This document shows, one piece after another, positions 37,865 through 54,500 of a stretch of DNA of 64,000 nucleotides. The notes beneath the pieces are model-generated. The model saw only the letters and a list, made by a program, of their open reading frames with translations, made no database searches and was not told the origin of the DNA. Position 1 is the stretch's first letter. Each line of letters starts with the position of its first letter. Source of the stretch: Antedon bifida. Taxonomy: Eukaryota > Echinodermata > Crinoidea > Comatulida > Antedonidae. A program made the translations under genes and the position numbers. The DNA lies in assembly GCA_963402885.1 (NCBI GenBank), contig OY727099.1, positions 20,603,001-20,667,000 on the forward strand, read 5' to 3'.

Positions 37865-38429
37865 TATTGCTTTAAAACTTATGCTGTTTCAAATAATATA
37901 TAATTGATCAACAAATAAATATGATTATCTATTTTAACCGAAGAATGTGTTATGTATTATTTATCAAATAGGAAAAATCTTGATACACAGCGTGAAATAT
38001 ATAGGCCTACCACTTGTGACGAATTTACCATAAATATAAATTGTGTACGTAATGTGACATACATAAGATGATTTTACTGGAGAGAATAAAAGCGACAAAT
38101 GCATTCACATTATAGCAATTGTTACTAAGGCCTACATGTTGTGCAGGTGTATCTATAGGCCTATATAAATTTAAATAAGGGTAAAATTCGGTAAAATCGC
38201 GCTTCTAGAATGTTTACCCGATGGTATATAAAGTTGGTTCGGTTCTGATTTTAACCGTACCACCTGATGTAATTAAATTGAGTTAGATAATTAGGTATTG
38301 ACGAATTTAGGTTCGATTTGCCACAAATAGGGGTGTTTTCCGATCGTGGTGAGCCTAATATAACTGTCTAATGGATGTCCATCTTGAAAATACCCGCACA
38401 CAATAATACGATAATGCTTCGCATTTACC

Positions 38430-38746
38430 TATCATGATAACTTCGTAAGACCATGATCGTGCCCGAGAGCCTCACGCTAACCAGACAAACAAGATCACGT
38501 TAACGACGCCCCATCCCTCCCCCCCCCCCGCCCCCCGCCCCCTCATTACATGATTAAGATAATTGAACCTCTAAAAAAGGAAACCTTTAAAATAGGGAGA
38601 GGGGAGGGTCCGTGGACTTGATGCGGGCCTTGGTGTTCTATATGAACCTCCGGGAAAGTCGTCATTAACGTGATCTTGTTTGTCTGGTTAACGCGTGAGG
38701 CTCTCGAGCACGTTATTATCATGATCTTACGAAGTTATCATGATAA
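38430..38746. mobile_element. Large fold-back element upstream of ANKRD42
   Basis: The left arm 38430-38507 (TATCATGATAACTTCGTAAG, then ACAAACAAGATCACGTTAAC) is closely complementary to the right arm 38660-38746. The arms are about 80 bp. The 150-bp loop contains a C-rich run at about 38518-38542. It ends 200 bp upstream of the ANKRD42 start codon. Confidence 0.85.
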
Positions 38747-38946
38747 TATGATATCGGGAATGATATTCATTAGACACCGTTGCAGCAGAGAGACGAAATC
38801 CAACCAATCAGCGCTTGGTTATTTATGGGTCATCGGCCACCCACCGGAAGAATAATTTCGGAGCATTATTTTTGTTGAGACAAGAGCGGGAGCAGCTAGG
38901 CCTAAGCCTACTCTAGTACGAGCTAAGTAGTATTCTACTTTTTAAA

Positions 38947-43749
<4,803 letters not shown>

Positions 43750-43879
43750 GAAGAAATGGTGAAAAATAAAAAGAAAATGAAATTTTATATAGTGGAGAGG
43801 AAATTTAAATGTAGTTTAAATTAAGTAATGTTATGTTGATATAAAGTTTGCGGTACAACACGTATATATGCATAGTTCT

Positions 43880-43970
43880 GAAAAGAACTGTTCCCCCTTC
43901 TCACTCCTGACGACGATCGAAGAAAAATGTTTGAAACGTCAAGCAACTTAACAGTTCTTTTCAAATCTAT
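43880..43970 (+). repeat. Possible Penelope-like element tail
   Basis: GAAAAGAACTGTT and AACAGTTCTTTTC are exact complements flanking CTCCTGACGACGATCG and TTGAAACGTC. CTGANGA followed by GAAACGTC between flanking helices is the layout of minimal hammerhead ribozymes in Penelope-like elements. The central helix is poorly paired here, so this is tentative. Confidence 0.35.
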
Positions 43971-44120
43971 ATTTTCTATCTAACAAACAATATATTAATG
44001 TTATGTTATTGTTTAAGTAGTGAGTATAGATCGTGGGGTAGATTTTTGCGGCTTGGGTCAGTTTCCTTTGACATAGCTGTATTATTGGTCACAAGCTGTG
44101 TACAATAAGATATTGGAACT

Positions 44121-44328
44121 AAAGCCTGTTTTCCTGTCGACGTTATTCGACGCTATCATCGTTGATCGTTAACAGTTCAAGACGATCGTTTGAAAACGAT
44201 CAAGTTGAAATGATAACCATAGCGAGTACCTTTTCCTGTAAATCGTTAACATTTCAATGTTTACGTAGAAGATTGCCGATTATTGTTAACGATAGCGTCG
44301 AATAACGTCGACAGGAAAACAGGCTTTA
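44121..44328. mobile_element. 208-bp MITE with near-perfect 37-bp terminal repeats
   Basis: AAAGCCTGTTTTCCTGTCGA through GACGCTATC at the left is exactly mirrored at 44291-44328. The middle has further GTTAAC palindromes. No ORF. Confidence 0.9.
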
Positions 44329-44489
44329 ACTAGCCATTATCACATTTTCACATGTATAAATGACAAAGCTGAAGCTGTAGAAGTTAGTTCTTCAAATGAT
44401 TTACTTGTTTACTGCGAGTCATGTGCCTAAATAAAAGTAAATGTGTGCAATAGAACAGATTGTTTTTAGCTTACTGTTATGTAATCATT

Positions 44490-44776
44490 AAAGTTTGGTT
44501 CCCTCTAGGACGCATCGCAAGCGAGTTGACCAATGATAAGCAACACATCGAATAATTTATCGCTTGTTATTGGTCAAATCCCTTATGTTTATTACGTCGT
44601 TGTGTTGCGTCTCTAGTGTGGAAACCGTGCATAAAGCTTGGTTCCCACTAGAACGCAACGCAAGCGAGTTGACCAATGACAAGCAACACATCGAATAATT
44701 CATCACTTGTTATTGATCAAATCCCTTACATTGCGTTTCGTCGTTGTGTTGCGTTTCTAGTGTGAATCACGCATAA
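44490..44776. mobile_element. Tandem pair of palindromic elements
   Basis: Two similar copies (44490-44632, 44633-44776) each begin GGTTCCC..CTAG(G/A)ACGCA and end with the complement GTTGCGT(C/T)TCTAGTGTG. Inside are GCGAGTTGACCAATGA and its complement-like TTATTGGTCAAATCCCTTA. Confidence 0.85.
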
Positions 44777-45017
44777 TAGTTGTAATTGGTTTTCATTCAT
44801 TATGACTTTTAATAATAATATATTGCATATTTATAATAAATTAGCAAATTAAAAATACTGTTTAGTAGCTATTGATTGTTGCAAAGGTTGTTTTAAATAT
44901 TGTATAAATCATGGCGAAGTATAATTAAATACAGGTATAGTAAGTAATGTTGTGAACGTTATTGTATATATGCAGGGTTGGAGTTTGCTAACCAAAATCG
45001 AGAAAAAAAAATCGTTT

Positions 45018-45170
45018 TTAAAGCTCAGTCTACACTATCAAACTTTATGTGACAAAAAATGTGATGTGCCCATATATTGACATGATCATGTCATATCACT
45101 ACCATATTTAAGCATATCACTACCATATTTGGGCTCGTCAAACTAGTTTGATAGTGTAAACAGAGCTTAA
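45018..45170. mobile_element. MITE family A copy
   Basis: TTAAAGCTCAGTCTACACTA at the left and GATAGTGTAAACAGAGCTTAA at the right. About 153 bp. Confidence 0.85.
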
Positions 45171-45840
45171 CACACACTGATCATCTTGCACATTACTCAA
45201 CAATTACAACTTGATAAACAAAGCCATACTTTTAAACTAATTATTGTATTTCACGCTACTTCGTCAATAAAAACAAACAATCAATTGTTACATTATAGAA
45301 TAGTTATATCCGGGATTCGAACCCACGACCATGGGATTGTTAACTACCAAGCTGCCTGTATTTTCCTTAATTCCATAATCAAAAATTTGTCACCGAAACG
45401 TGAAACAAAATTAGCTTAGCTACGATAGATTTACTAGCATATGGCAAGGCGACTTGGAACCACTAGGGACAAGGATTTAGCTAATATTCCGGGCAATACC
45501 CTCGTGCACGTGGTCTATTTTCTATCGCACGTGTTTAATTTTTGTTATGCAAATTACGAGGTTATGATCTCGCAATAAACAAATGGCATTTTGAAACAAC
45601 GCGTTAAAACTATATCACTTTGTTATACTTCAGTATTAACTGTATGTCTACTGTACAGTCTAATATATTCCAATCCAGTGTAATCAATCTGTTGATAGTG
45701 CAGCATTTTAGGCCTAACTTTTTTTTTCTTTATGAAAAGGTAGAAAATACTTTACTTTACGGTCTTTGCAGTCTCATAAAATGTCAAGATATAGGCCTAC
45801 CGAAATTCGAAATGCCACAATCGCATGGACGCCGCTGTCT

Positions 45841-45968
45841 AAAGTGTCTACACTAGTTTGACAAAAAAAACTGTGATGTGCCCAAATATGGTGATATACC
45901 CAAATATGGTAGTGATATTACGTCATCATGAACACAGCACAGCACATAAGTTTGATAGTGTAAACTGC
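45841..45968. mobile_element. MITE family A, truncated copy
   Basis: GTGTCTACACTAGTTTGACA and GTTTGATAGTGTAAACTGC, with lost outer ends. Confidence 0.7.
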
Positions 45969-46993
45969 AGAAATTATGATACATTTCATCAAGACAATTG
46001 TGATGCGACTATTTATGACACCCATGAGGAAAACGTTATAGAGGTCATTGACTTTTTACGACGCATTATTTTTTCCATTTAAAAGATAACAATTAATCAA
46101 CATAAAATATTGAACCGTAGGATTATTGTAATTCTTTGGAGAGCAATCATTTTCTTAATTATTTCTTGTTGAAGATAAGATTAAAGATATAATAACTGTC
46201 CCCCTGAAAAAAATAATTTTCCAATTTAATTTTTTTTTTAAATATGTAATTTTAATGTCCATAGGCCTAATGGTTATTCACTTTGATCAAAGTTTGATTA
46301 ATTTTTAATGTTTTAAGTAAGTATACATACGCGCGACAGAGTCACCCCATCACCCAACAACCATTCAAAATAAGATTCATTACAATAGAACAATAACATT
46401 AACGTTAATATTTTTAATATCTCATAACTCATCACTATGTCAATTTACATTATATTACAAATTAAAATATCTAAATTATGGGAAGAATTTATATCAAAAT
46501 GATAATCTACTGACCTAAGATGAGACGGAGCCTCTAACTACCACAACGAGACTTAACATTTTAAGTGAAAAATGGCAAATTCATAAGACATTATCAATAG
46601 TATCTTTATCTAAAGTAAAGTTTTCAACCTTTGTCTTATTTTAGTTAAAGGGTTTAACGTTGAATTACGTTTGAGCAACGTTTCTGCTCATACTTTTCTT
46701 ACGGTACGTTAATTGTTATATCACCCGGTTCTCGGTACCGTATCAAATTCTTCGAGTATCATAGGGAAATTCCCTAATACAGAATAACATGGTGTTTCAC
46801 ATATATCATGGACATGATTATCAGGTCTGCTTTTTTATATCTTTAAAGAAGAGTTGCTCGTATTTAATAATTATATGGTTCACTTTCTCATCAAATTCTC
46901 ATTCGATGGTATAATGAGAGAATGTACCTGGAATTATATCCTAACATTGTCCGCATTATTCAAAATAATTGTCTCCAAAATTGTCTTTAAAAA

Positions 46994-47761
46994 CTATACT
47001 TCGTCTTTCTTGGCTGGTTTAACTTTTAAAAAGGCGCTCATTCTGGGATTCGTACAATGAGAACAGGAACAAATACCAGACCACGAGGAGGGTGTCATTT
47101 TGTGTGGCGAGGGTAACGGCGTAGGCCCGGGAGTAGGTTTGTCCAATTTAGCGGAATAGCGTCCTTCCGGAGCTGAATGTGGTGACTTCTGAGGCGACAA
47201 AGATGATCTGCCTAGTGGTGGTGGACGTGCGATTATTGCTGTTGGATGCAGAATGGGACTCACTCGCAATCGATCCGTCGGCATCCTCTGGGGCGGTAAT
47301 CTAGCAGGATGTTGTTCTCTCTGCTGATGATACACTTCGCCGAGTAACCGTTTCAGTTCCTCCACGTTGTTGTTCAACATTACGATATAGTTTCTAGCTA
47401 TCATCAGTGTTGAAATCTTTGACAGCTTCCTAACCGAAGGACCGTGGGCATACGGCATCACCTCCCTCAGGTTGTCTAGCGCTGAGTTCAAATCATGCAT
47501 TCGTTTTCTCTCTCGACTGTTTATTTTCATTCTCAATACATGCTGATCTTCTTCGGATAGTGCATTTTCTTTTTTGTCATTTTCACTTTCAGATCTTGTT
47601 TTGCGTCTTACTCTATATGGCTCTTGATCAAAATCACAAATATTAACAAATTGTTTCCTTTCTTCTGTCATATTGGAAGAAACGGGATCAGCTTCCCTAT
47701 CAAATGCAATGTGTTGCTGTTGCTGCTCGACCATGGTGGTTCCAAACTCAGGCTTAGACAT
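46994..47761 (-). CDS. Olig: Olig-family bHLH transcription factor (single exon)
   Basis: 255 residues with no intron, as is usual for Olig genes. The bHLH spans residues about 79-140: [20 protein letters not shown], then [28 protein letters not shown] and EELKRLL, close to vertebrate Olig1/2/3. The C-terminus has [10 protein letters not shown], recalling the conserved C-terminal Cys motif of Olig2/3. The linker is Pro/Ser-rich. Olig factors act in the nucleus on E-boxes as repressors of neural and glial fates in vertebrates; the role here is inferred. The first ATG (47761) opens the only long frame. It is divergent to CTU1, whose ATG is 0.8 kb away. Confidence 0.93.
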   Translation of the reverse strand: MSKPEFGTTMVEQQQQHIAFDREADPVSSNMTEERKQFVNICDFDQEPYRVRRKTRSESENDKKENALSEEDQHVLRMKINSRERKRMHDLNSALDNLREVMPYAHGPSVRKLSKISTLMIARNYIVMLNNNVEELKRLLGEVYHQQREQHPARLPPQRMPTDRLRVSPILHPTAIIARPPPLGRSSLSPQKSPHSAPEGRYSAKLDKPTPGPTPLPSPHKMTPSSWSGICSCSHCTNPRMSAFLKVKPAKKDEV

Positions 47762-47863
47762 CTGCGAACTTATTTTGCCCCGCTCTTATTATTTCCAAGG
47801 CCTACTATCATCAGCTATCATGCAAAGTTAAAGTGAACAATGTCCTCCTGTTGTTGCCGTGCG

Positions 47864-47871
47864 TTTAAATA
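47864..47871 (-). promoter_or_regulatory. TATA-like box of the Olig gene
   Basis: TATTTAAA on the minus strand, about 105 bp upstream of the start codon. Plausible by position and sequence only. Confidence 0.35.
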
Positions 47872-48561
47872 GTCTCTGTAATCTTCGCCCCTGGCAAAAT
47901 TTTAATAAAGAAAAACTGAGAATCACAAATCTTCAATCCACCATAGGATTTGTGTCTGTCACAGATTTTCAATCTATTGTTTAAAAATAATTATCCGTGA
48001 CTATAGAGAAAACAGGCTTGTGATTGGGTCAGGAAACTTATAATACGAGCAACGCATGCGTACGACGTATAGGCCAAAGTGTTGCCATATGGTGAGATAA
48101 TAATATAAAACAAAATAATTGTTAAGAATGTCCGCGATTAAGATTTTTGTTTTGTACATAAACAATATACTGTTCAACTCTGATTATATTCACAACAATC
48201 AAGCAATGATAATTTGTGCCTTTGTAGTATATTTTACAAAAAATTATAATCACAAATTGGCTACCAATAAAACGAAAAAAATGTAATAATAACTTAATTA
48301 TTACATTTTATTCGCTTAAGGCCTACTTTTTATGTCAAAAAATAAATTACGGAACGCCGTTTATAAACTCCTATTAGGATAATAGACTATTTTTAAATTG
48401 TATTTCATTTTTCCTGTACACAGTGTTACATTACGAGTGCAGTGGGAATAGGGTTTGCAAATTTGGAACATTCTGCCAATCTTTTGATTTCACAACATAT
48501 CATAAGCAGACGACGCGTCTTTTGACATGTGTATATGAATTCACAAGCAAATACTTGTAAA

Positions 48562-51500
48562 ATGCCGGTTTCTTGTGGATTGTGTGAAAAGAATGCAATT
48601 TTAAAACGACCGAAAACTGTAAATATACATAATTTATTTGTCAGTTGTTCTTCTCTGACTAAAAATGCTATATAGGCCTACCAAATCTCAATTTATTATG
48701 CCTAGCTAGGGCTAGGCCTAGGGGTAGGGTAGATGTACCAGACCTCGGCAGGTTACAGGGAAATTCGTTATTTACGTGTGTTTTTTAAAAGCATCACAAA
48801 ATATTTTTTGGTAGAGTTTTTAGTATTTATATAAGTAGTAAATACAGTGTGAATTATCAAATAAATATTTATAATTAACAAACAATAATAACAAATGTGT
48901 TTTTATTTATGTACCAAACCTCGGCATGTGTGTGCCAATCCTCGGCATACGCTGCCCAAGCAAGCCCCTGGAATTACGCGCGAGCGATTGCGCAATCGAT
49001 CGTCGATGAAATAGCAGGCCTAGCTAGGCTAGGCCTAGCCATGGCCAGATGTGAAATAAATGAGTCAAAAAACAGCAATATTAAATTTATTTTACCAACA
49101 ATTATATTTTGAATAAAATTTAATAAACAACATTGCAAATAGTTTAATTTAATTAGTTATTTCCGTTAGGTGCCGAAGTCTGGCACATATCATTAATTAT
49201 CTACCAAACATCTTAACACCCCTCATAAACCCTATATTTTTTCATTGGTTTGAAAATGGAATATTCTGGAATGTTGCTACACTACAGTAGGAGCCTATTT
49301 CAATCCCAGACGTGTCCCTCGTGTGTAATTTTTCATGCCCTGGAACTTTAAATGGAACAGTCACGTGTTAGCTCATTGGTCTATTTTGCTGAAATGTCAC
49401 TTCCGGTTTTCAGGTTTCAGTTTTTATGGCTACTGGCAGACATGTTTCGCTGGTGTCTAGTAAACGATCGGTGGTTTATATTTACCACCTATAAATAAAG
49501 TATATTATACGTTAAGATAAACAAAAAATATCAATTATTTAATTAATTATAACTAATATAAATACAACCTGCCGAGGTTTGGCACATTGCCGAGGTCTGG
49601 TACATCTACCCTAGCCTAGGCGGGCTAAGATGTGGGTGTGAGAAAAAAAATTACTACTAGGGGCCTAGGTGAGAAATCGAAAATATAACAGTGTGGTGCG
49701 AAACTGCAGTAGCGCTGGGCTAGGCTAGGGTAGGCCTAGCCTCTAGAACTAGGCCCTACCTCTCTCTCCTGAAACCTTTTTAGAGTTAAAGGTAGATAAC
49801 ATGATATTAAATAACGCAAACGTGGTTTAATATACAGTAGGCCTAGGCTAGGCCTAGTATATAAATATTTTTTAAAAAAATGCATGAAATATATATTCCA
49901 AATTGTTTTTAATAAGAAGTAAGAAACCGTCAAATTGGGCTTATATATAGAGATTGATATGATTGGGTTTACACTTACTAGGCCTAGACCTATATTCCTA
50001 AAATACATGATTTTTTGTTCATGATTGCAGATATTTGAGAATATGTTAGAGAACTGAGAGCGTGGTTTAATTTAATTCATTTCAAAGAAATATCAAAGTC
50101 CCTAATTCATAATTCCATTCTGTGTTCCAAAGAGGGTGTGATTGAATTATAAGATCCTGAACAATATGTGTAATCAGAGATACAAACACAACATACTCAT
50201 TATAGTGTTTGTTAAACAGAACTGCATCAATACAACGTATAATCTCATTAAACATTTAAATATTCAAAGAATAGGCCAGAATGTAGGATTAAATGTGCAT
50301 TGTTTTTCACAATTTGTTGAAGTATTGTTATAGAATTAATGAGACAAACTCAAGAGACAAATCAGACTATATTATTGCATTCTCTGTATTCAATTACAGA
50401 TAGAAATGTTTAATAGCTTACAGTAGTTAGTGTGTTTGTTTAAAAAAATTACTTTAAAGTATGCTTTTGTTTGCTACAATTATTGTCTATTGTTTATAAT
50501 AGAAGTAGGGATAAGAGCCTAATAATCCGTTTAGTATTGTACTTTCACAAATTACTGTGTAAGACAAGAAACATTAGATTGCTGTCTCTGAATTAATGTA
50601 TTCTTGTCAATTTTCAATGTTTTAATCAGTGGCATACACAAATGCCTGAGCCCCTTGTTTATGCACCAAAAGTGGCCCTCCAACGCTGGAGGCCTCGGAC
50701 GTTTTAAGCCTTTTTAAACATATTTCACTGACCACAGCTACAATCTCCATCTTTCTTAAGCTCTGTCTACACTACTGTATCAAACTAGTTTGACAACAAA
50801 AGTGTGATGTGCCCATATATGGTAGTGATATACCCAAATGGGTAGTGATAATATGATGCCATCATGTCCATATTTATATGGGCACAGCACAATTTGATAG
50901 TGTAGACAGTGCTTTATGATATTTTATAGAGCTCTAGCCTAGTCACATCATCACTCACTGTCTTGATGAAATTAGGCCATTGAAATATCATTGAGTTATT
51001 ATAGTAATTATAATAATACTGTTAATAATAATATTTATTGGTTACTCTCCTTTAAAACATAGGAACACTCTCGTAAAAAGAGGTTCGACACATACAAAAT
51101 GTTTACAAAATATAGTCGTACAGTAGTTACAATATATATACAGATACAAAAAGTTAATAATGGTTCACAATTACAAAACATCAAGCAGCACAAATTCTAC
51201 GGACTTATTAACAGTAAAAAAGAAAAAAAAAGAATTCATATTAAAATTCCCTATTCAAATGTTTTTCAATATATAAAATATCATAAAGCTCTGTCTACAC
51301 TATCAAACTTATGTGCTACTGTATGCCCATATATTTTTATTTTATTTTTATTACACCTTATTTATAAAGGGTGACCCTAAACAGTGTATGCTGACAATCG
51401 AGAGGCCCTCTTGATGACAGTGGCTGTGTGTATACTAGTACACCGGGGTAATCCCCTACTCGTCTCGAAAGATGTACAGTACATGATGACGTCATATCAC

Positions 51501-54500
51501 AACCATATTTGGGCATACCACTAGCATATTTAGGCACATCAAACTTTTTTGGTCAAACTAGTTTGATAGTGTAGACAGAGCCTTAAACCATAACTTTCTC
51601 TTGCACAGAAATTATGTCAAGTGTGTAAAGATAGTACAAGAGACCTGCATCTGAGACTTAAACATAGACAAAATACTGTAAGAATCCCTTAATGCCTACA
51701 GTATTTGCCCACATCTGTTTGACCAATTCTTGCTTTGTGTTTACCTATTCAGGCACCAGCCTAGCATGTGTCCTACCAATTTAATAAAGCTTAATTCTTT
51801 TGAGTTAAAAGTAGAACAAAAGTTTCCCTATTGGCCTGAGTTTACACTACTTATTCTGAATCGCCTTTATATTGATTTTTCATTCTAGTCTGAGCATAAA
51901 GTGTGCACTTGCGCGCTTGAGCGAACGCAATGAGAAATTAATTGTTGGTTTTAAGCGTAGCATAAAGGATAGCATATGTACTGTGTATGTTGTGTGGTGT
52001 TATAATACCTCTATTTATTCTTGATTAAGGAGTTTATAATAGAAATCATATTTGTACCTGCTGTTGTATTTTTTGCCACCTTTCACGATATTGTTCAGAT
52101 TAGAATTTAATTGTTATCATTACATTATGACGTACGTCCTAAGCTCATATTTAGTCTCTGTATACTTAGTAGTGAATACTACATGGTCTATTCTGAGTAC
52201 TTGTCAAGTGCTGCCTTCACAAATGTGTACTTATTTCCATGATAAAACAATATTAAGTTATTTAATAAAGAGTTAATGTGGATTAAAATATAAAGGCCAA
52301 GTTTTCATCACACTTGCTTTTTCTTTTATAGTATTAGTAATTTTACCATACAATTGATTACATAAGCAATTTTTTATGGAAAATATCACTTTCCATAAAA
52401 ATTCCTATGTTGCTCAACTAGTTTAACTGTTTACCTGTAGTTTTAACTGACTGTAAGGACCGGGGTAAGGACACACGAATTGTCAACATCATTCGCTAAA
52501 GCATCAAAGGCATTTCCAAGGGTAGCACCCCTTTTTTGACAACTAAAATTAAATTATACTACTGTACATTGGATCCACTCTTACTTAATTAATAAAAAGC
52601 CTAACTATAGTCAAAGGAAATTGGCATTATTTATTTTTTATTTGTTTAAGACCATGTACCTTTTTGAGACCGTTTCTCCCATGCAGAACAAATAAATTGT
52701 ATGTCATAATAAAGTTATCTTCATTTCAAAGTTATAAACAACTTAGAATAACATTCCTAGTACGGCACAATAATTACACAATAGTATACAAATTTTGCGC
52801 AACCTAATTATACCTTCAATACTAATGGAGCATTGAACTGTAATTGGAATAACAACCAGTGTAAAATGAGTACTTAATTGTATGGTCTCTAGTTGTCTTG
52901 CATTGAGAAATCTATTGTTTAGCTAATTGAATTAAGTATCTGATCATTGAAACCAGTAATTTAGATTCTGGCAACACATCTGCTAGTTGTATACTGTGCA
53001 GAATTGTTGAATACAGAATGAATATGGTAAAAGAGATTTAAGAGCTGGTGCTGAAAATGGTTAAATTGGAGTATAGTTTTAGGATTTTATTCTTAAATTT
53101 TTCCCATCTTGTTTTATATTCAGAATTAGATCATTAGGTCACTTGTTTGGTATAGGAGACAATAGCATTTGTGGGGAGTGAAAAAGAAATTTTATTGCAT
53201 AATTAGAGTCTTTTTTCCACTAAACCTGTTCTGGTGGTAAAACAAGTCTTCTCGGATAAGGACTATAAACCATAGGTCCAGTAGTGTACACAATAATGCT
53301 TTTGTGCACTTTTAAAAATGGTCGCTTCTTAAAATTCATGTCTCGAGATGAGTCTGGGGTTACCGGGTGTACTAGCTCATACAGCCTCTGTCGTGTACAG
53401 ATGTACTGGCACCATAGTTGGCATCACTGACATGAGGTGACTATTTGGGGAGAAGTATCTCAGGCACTATAAAAACAAACGTTATCATTATGATATAAAA
53501 CTTCATTATCAATTGTATGAAATCAAGTGGATGGAGTTTCCTCAAAACATCTGTTTAATTAAACAGAATTACAACATGTGATGACCCTTGATATAGAATA
53601 ATTGGTCCACTTAAACTATCATTGGTATTAACTCTAAACATTAAAATTGTTCAAGTAGTAATTGTAATTTTCAAAAATATGTTGTTTATGTGAGTCATCT
53701 TGTCGGACGAGTTCTTATCATCTGTAGTGGAAAAATTATACTTTCTAGGGTTAAAATTAAATGCAATAACCCTTACAAAACTGTACATACATCAAATATA
53801 AAATAAATCTTTAAATTACATGCATTAATTACGATAAAAATTACAGGCATTAACATTTACGAAAAAAAATAATGTATAGTTGGTCTACTGAGTCTTTACA
53901 TTGTCAAAATTATCCAACATAACTTTAGCTAAGTGTAAAGCTCCGTCTACACTATCCAACTAAGTTTGACAACAAATGTAGTGTTATGTGCCCAAATATT
54001 GTAAAGCTCTGTCTACAATATCCAACTAGTTTGATAAAAAATGTAGTGTGATGTGATGATGATACCAAATATGGTAGTGATATTCCCACCAAAATATGGT
54101 AGTGATATGACATGATCATGCCTATATGCCTATATGGATACATCACATTTTGTTGGATAGTGTAGACAGAGCTTAAGCATAGGGTTAAGATTATTGTTTA
54201 AATCGCTTTATTGCAGTTGTGTGCAAGATACCATTATGTAAGATCCCGTACTATCTAGTTGTGGACAATTTCTAATTGCAGGTTAAATTATTCATATTAC
54301 TATTTTAGGGGGATGCACTCTGCAAAGACTGCTTCTATCATGCGTTTGAAACCGAAATTCACCAGACGATAATTGATGCAGAGTTATTCAAGCGTGGAGA
54401 AACTGTCGCAATCGGTGCATCTGGAGGAAAAGGTATTTTTGTTTTACTTGTAGATTATTTTTAATTGAGTACTGTATCATTATTATAAAGGATATGGGAT

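Larger units (their letters stand above)
43750..46993. other. Spacer between ANKRD42 and the Olig gene
   Basis: No coding exon seen. Contents: a possible Penelope-type tail (43880-43970), palindromic elements (44121-44776), two MITE family A copies, a tRNA-like fragment at about 45305-45365 (minus strand, GGGTTCGAATCCCGG), and a lone MITE family B end at about 46184. The right end is probable Olig 3' UTR. Confidence 0.5.
49614..54308. other. Remainder of CTU1 intron 1
   Basis: Contains AGGCCTAG-rich sequence (49600-49860), a hAT-like repeat fragment at 50632-50710, MITE family A copies, SINE pieces and otherwise AT-rich sequence. No additional exon is supported. Confidence 0.55.

Noticed and set aside
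45186..45419. 77-residue plus-strand frame
   Set aside because: It overlaps a tRNA-like repeat fragment and has no recognisable domain.
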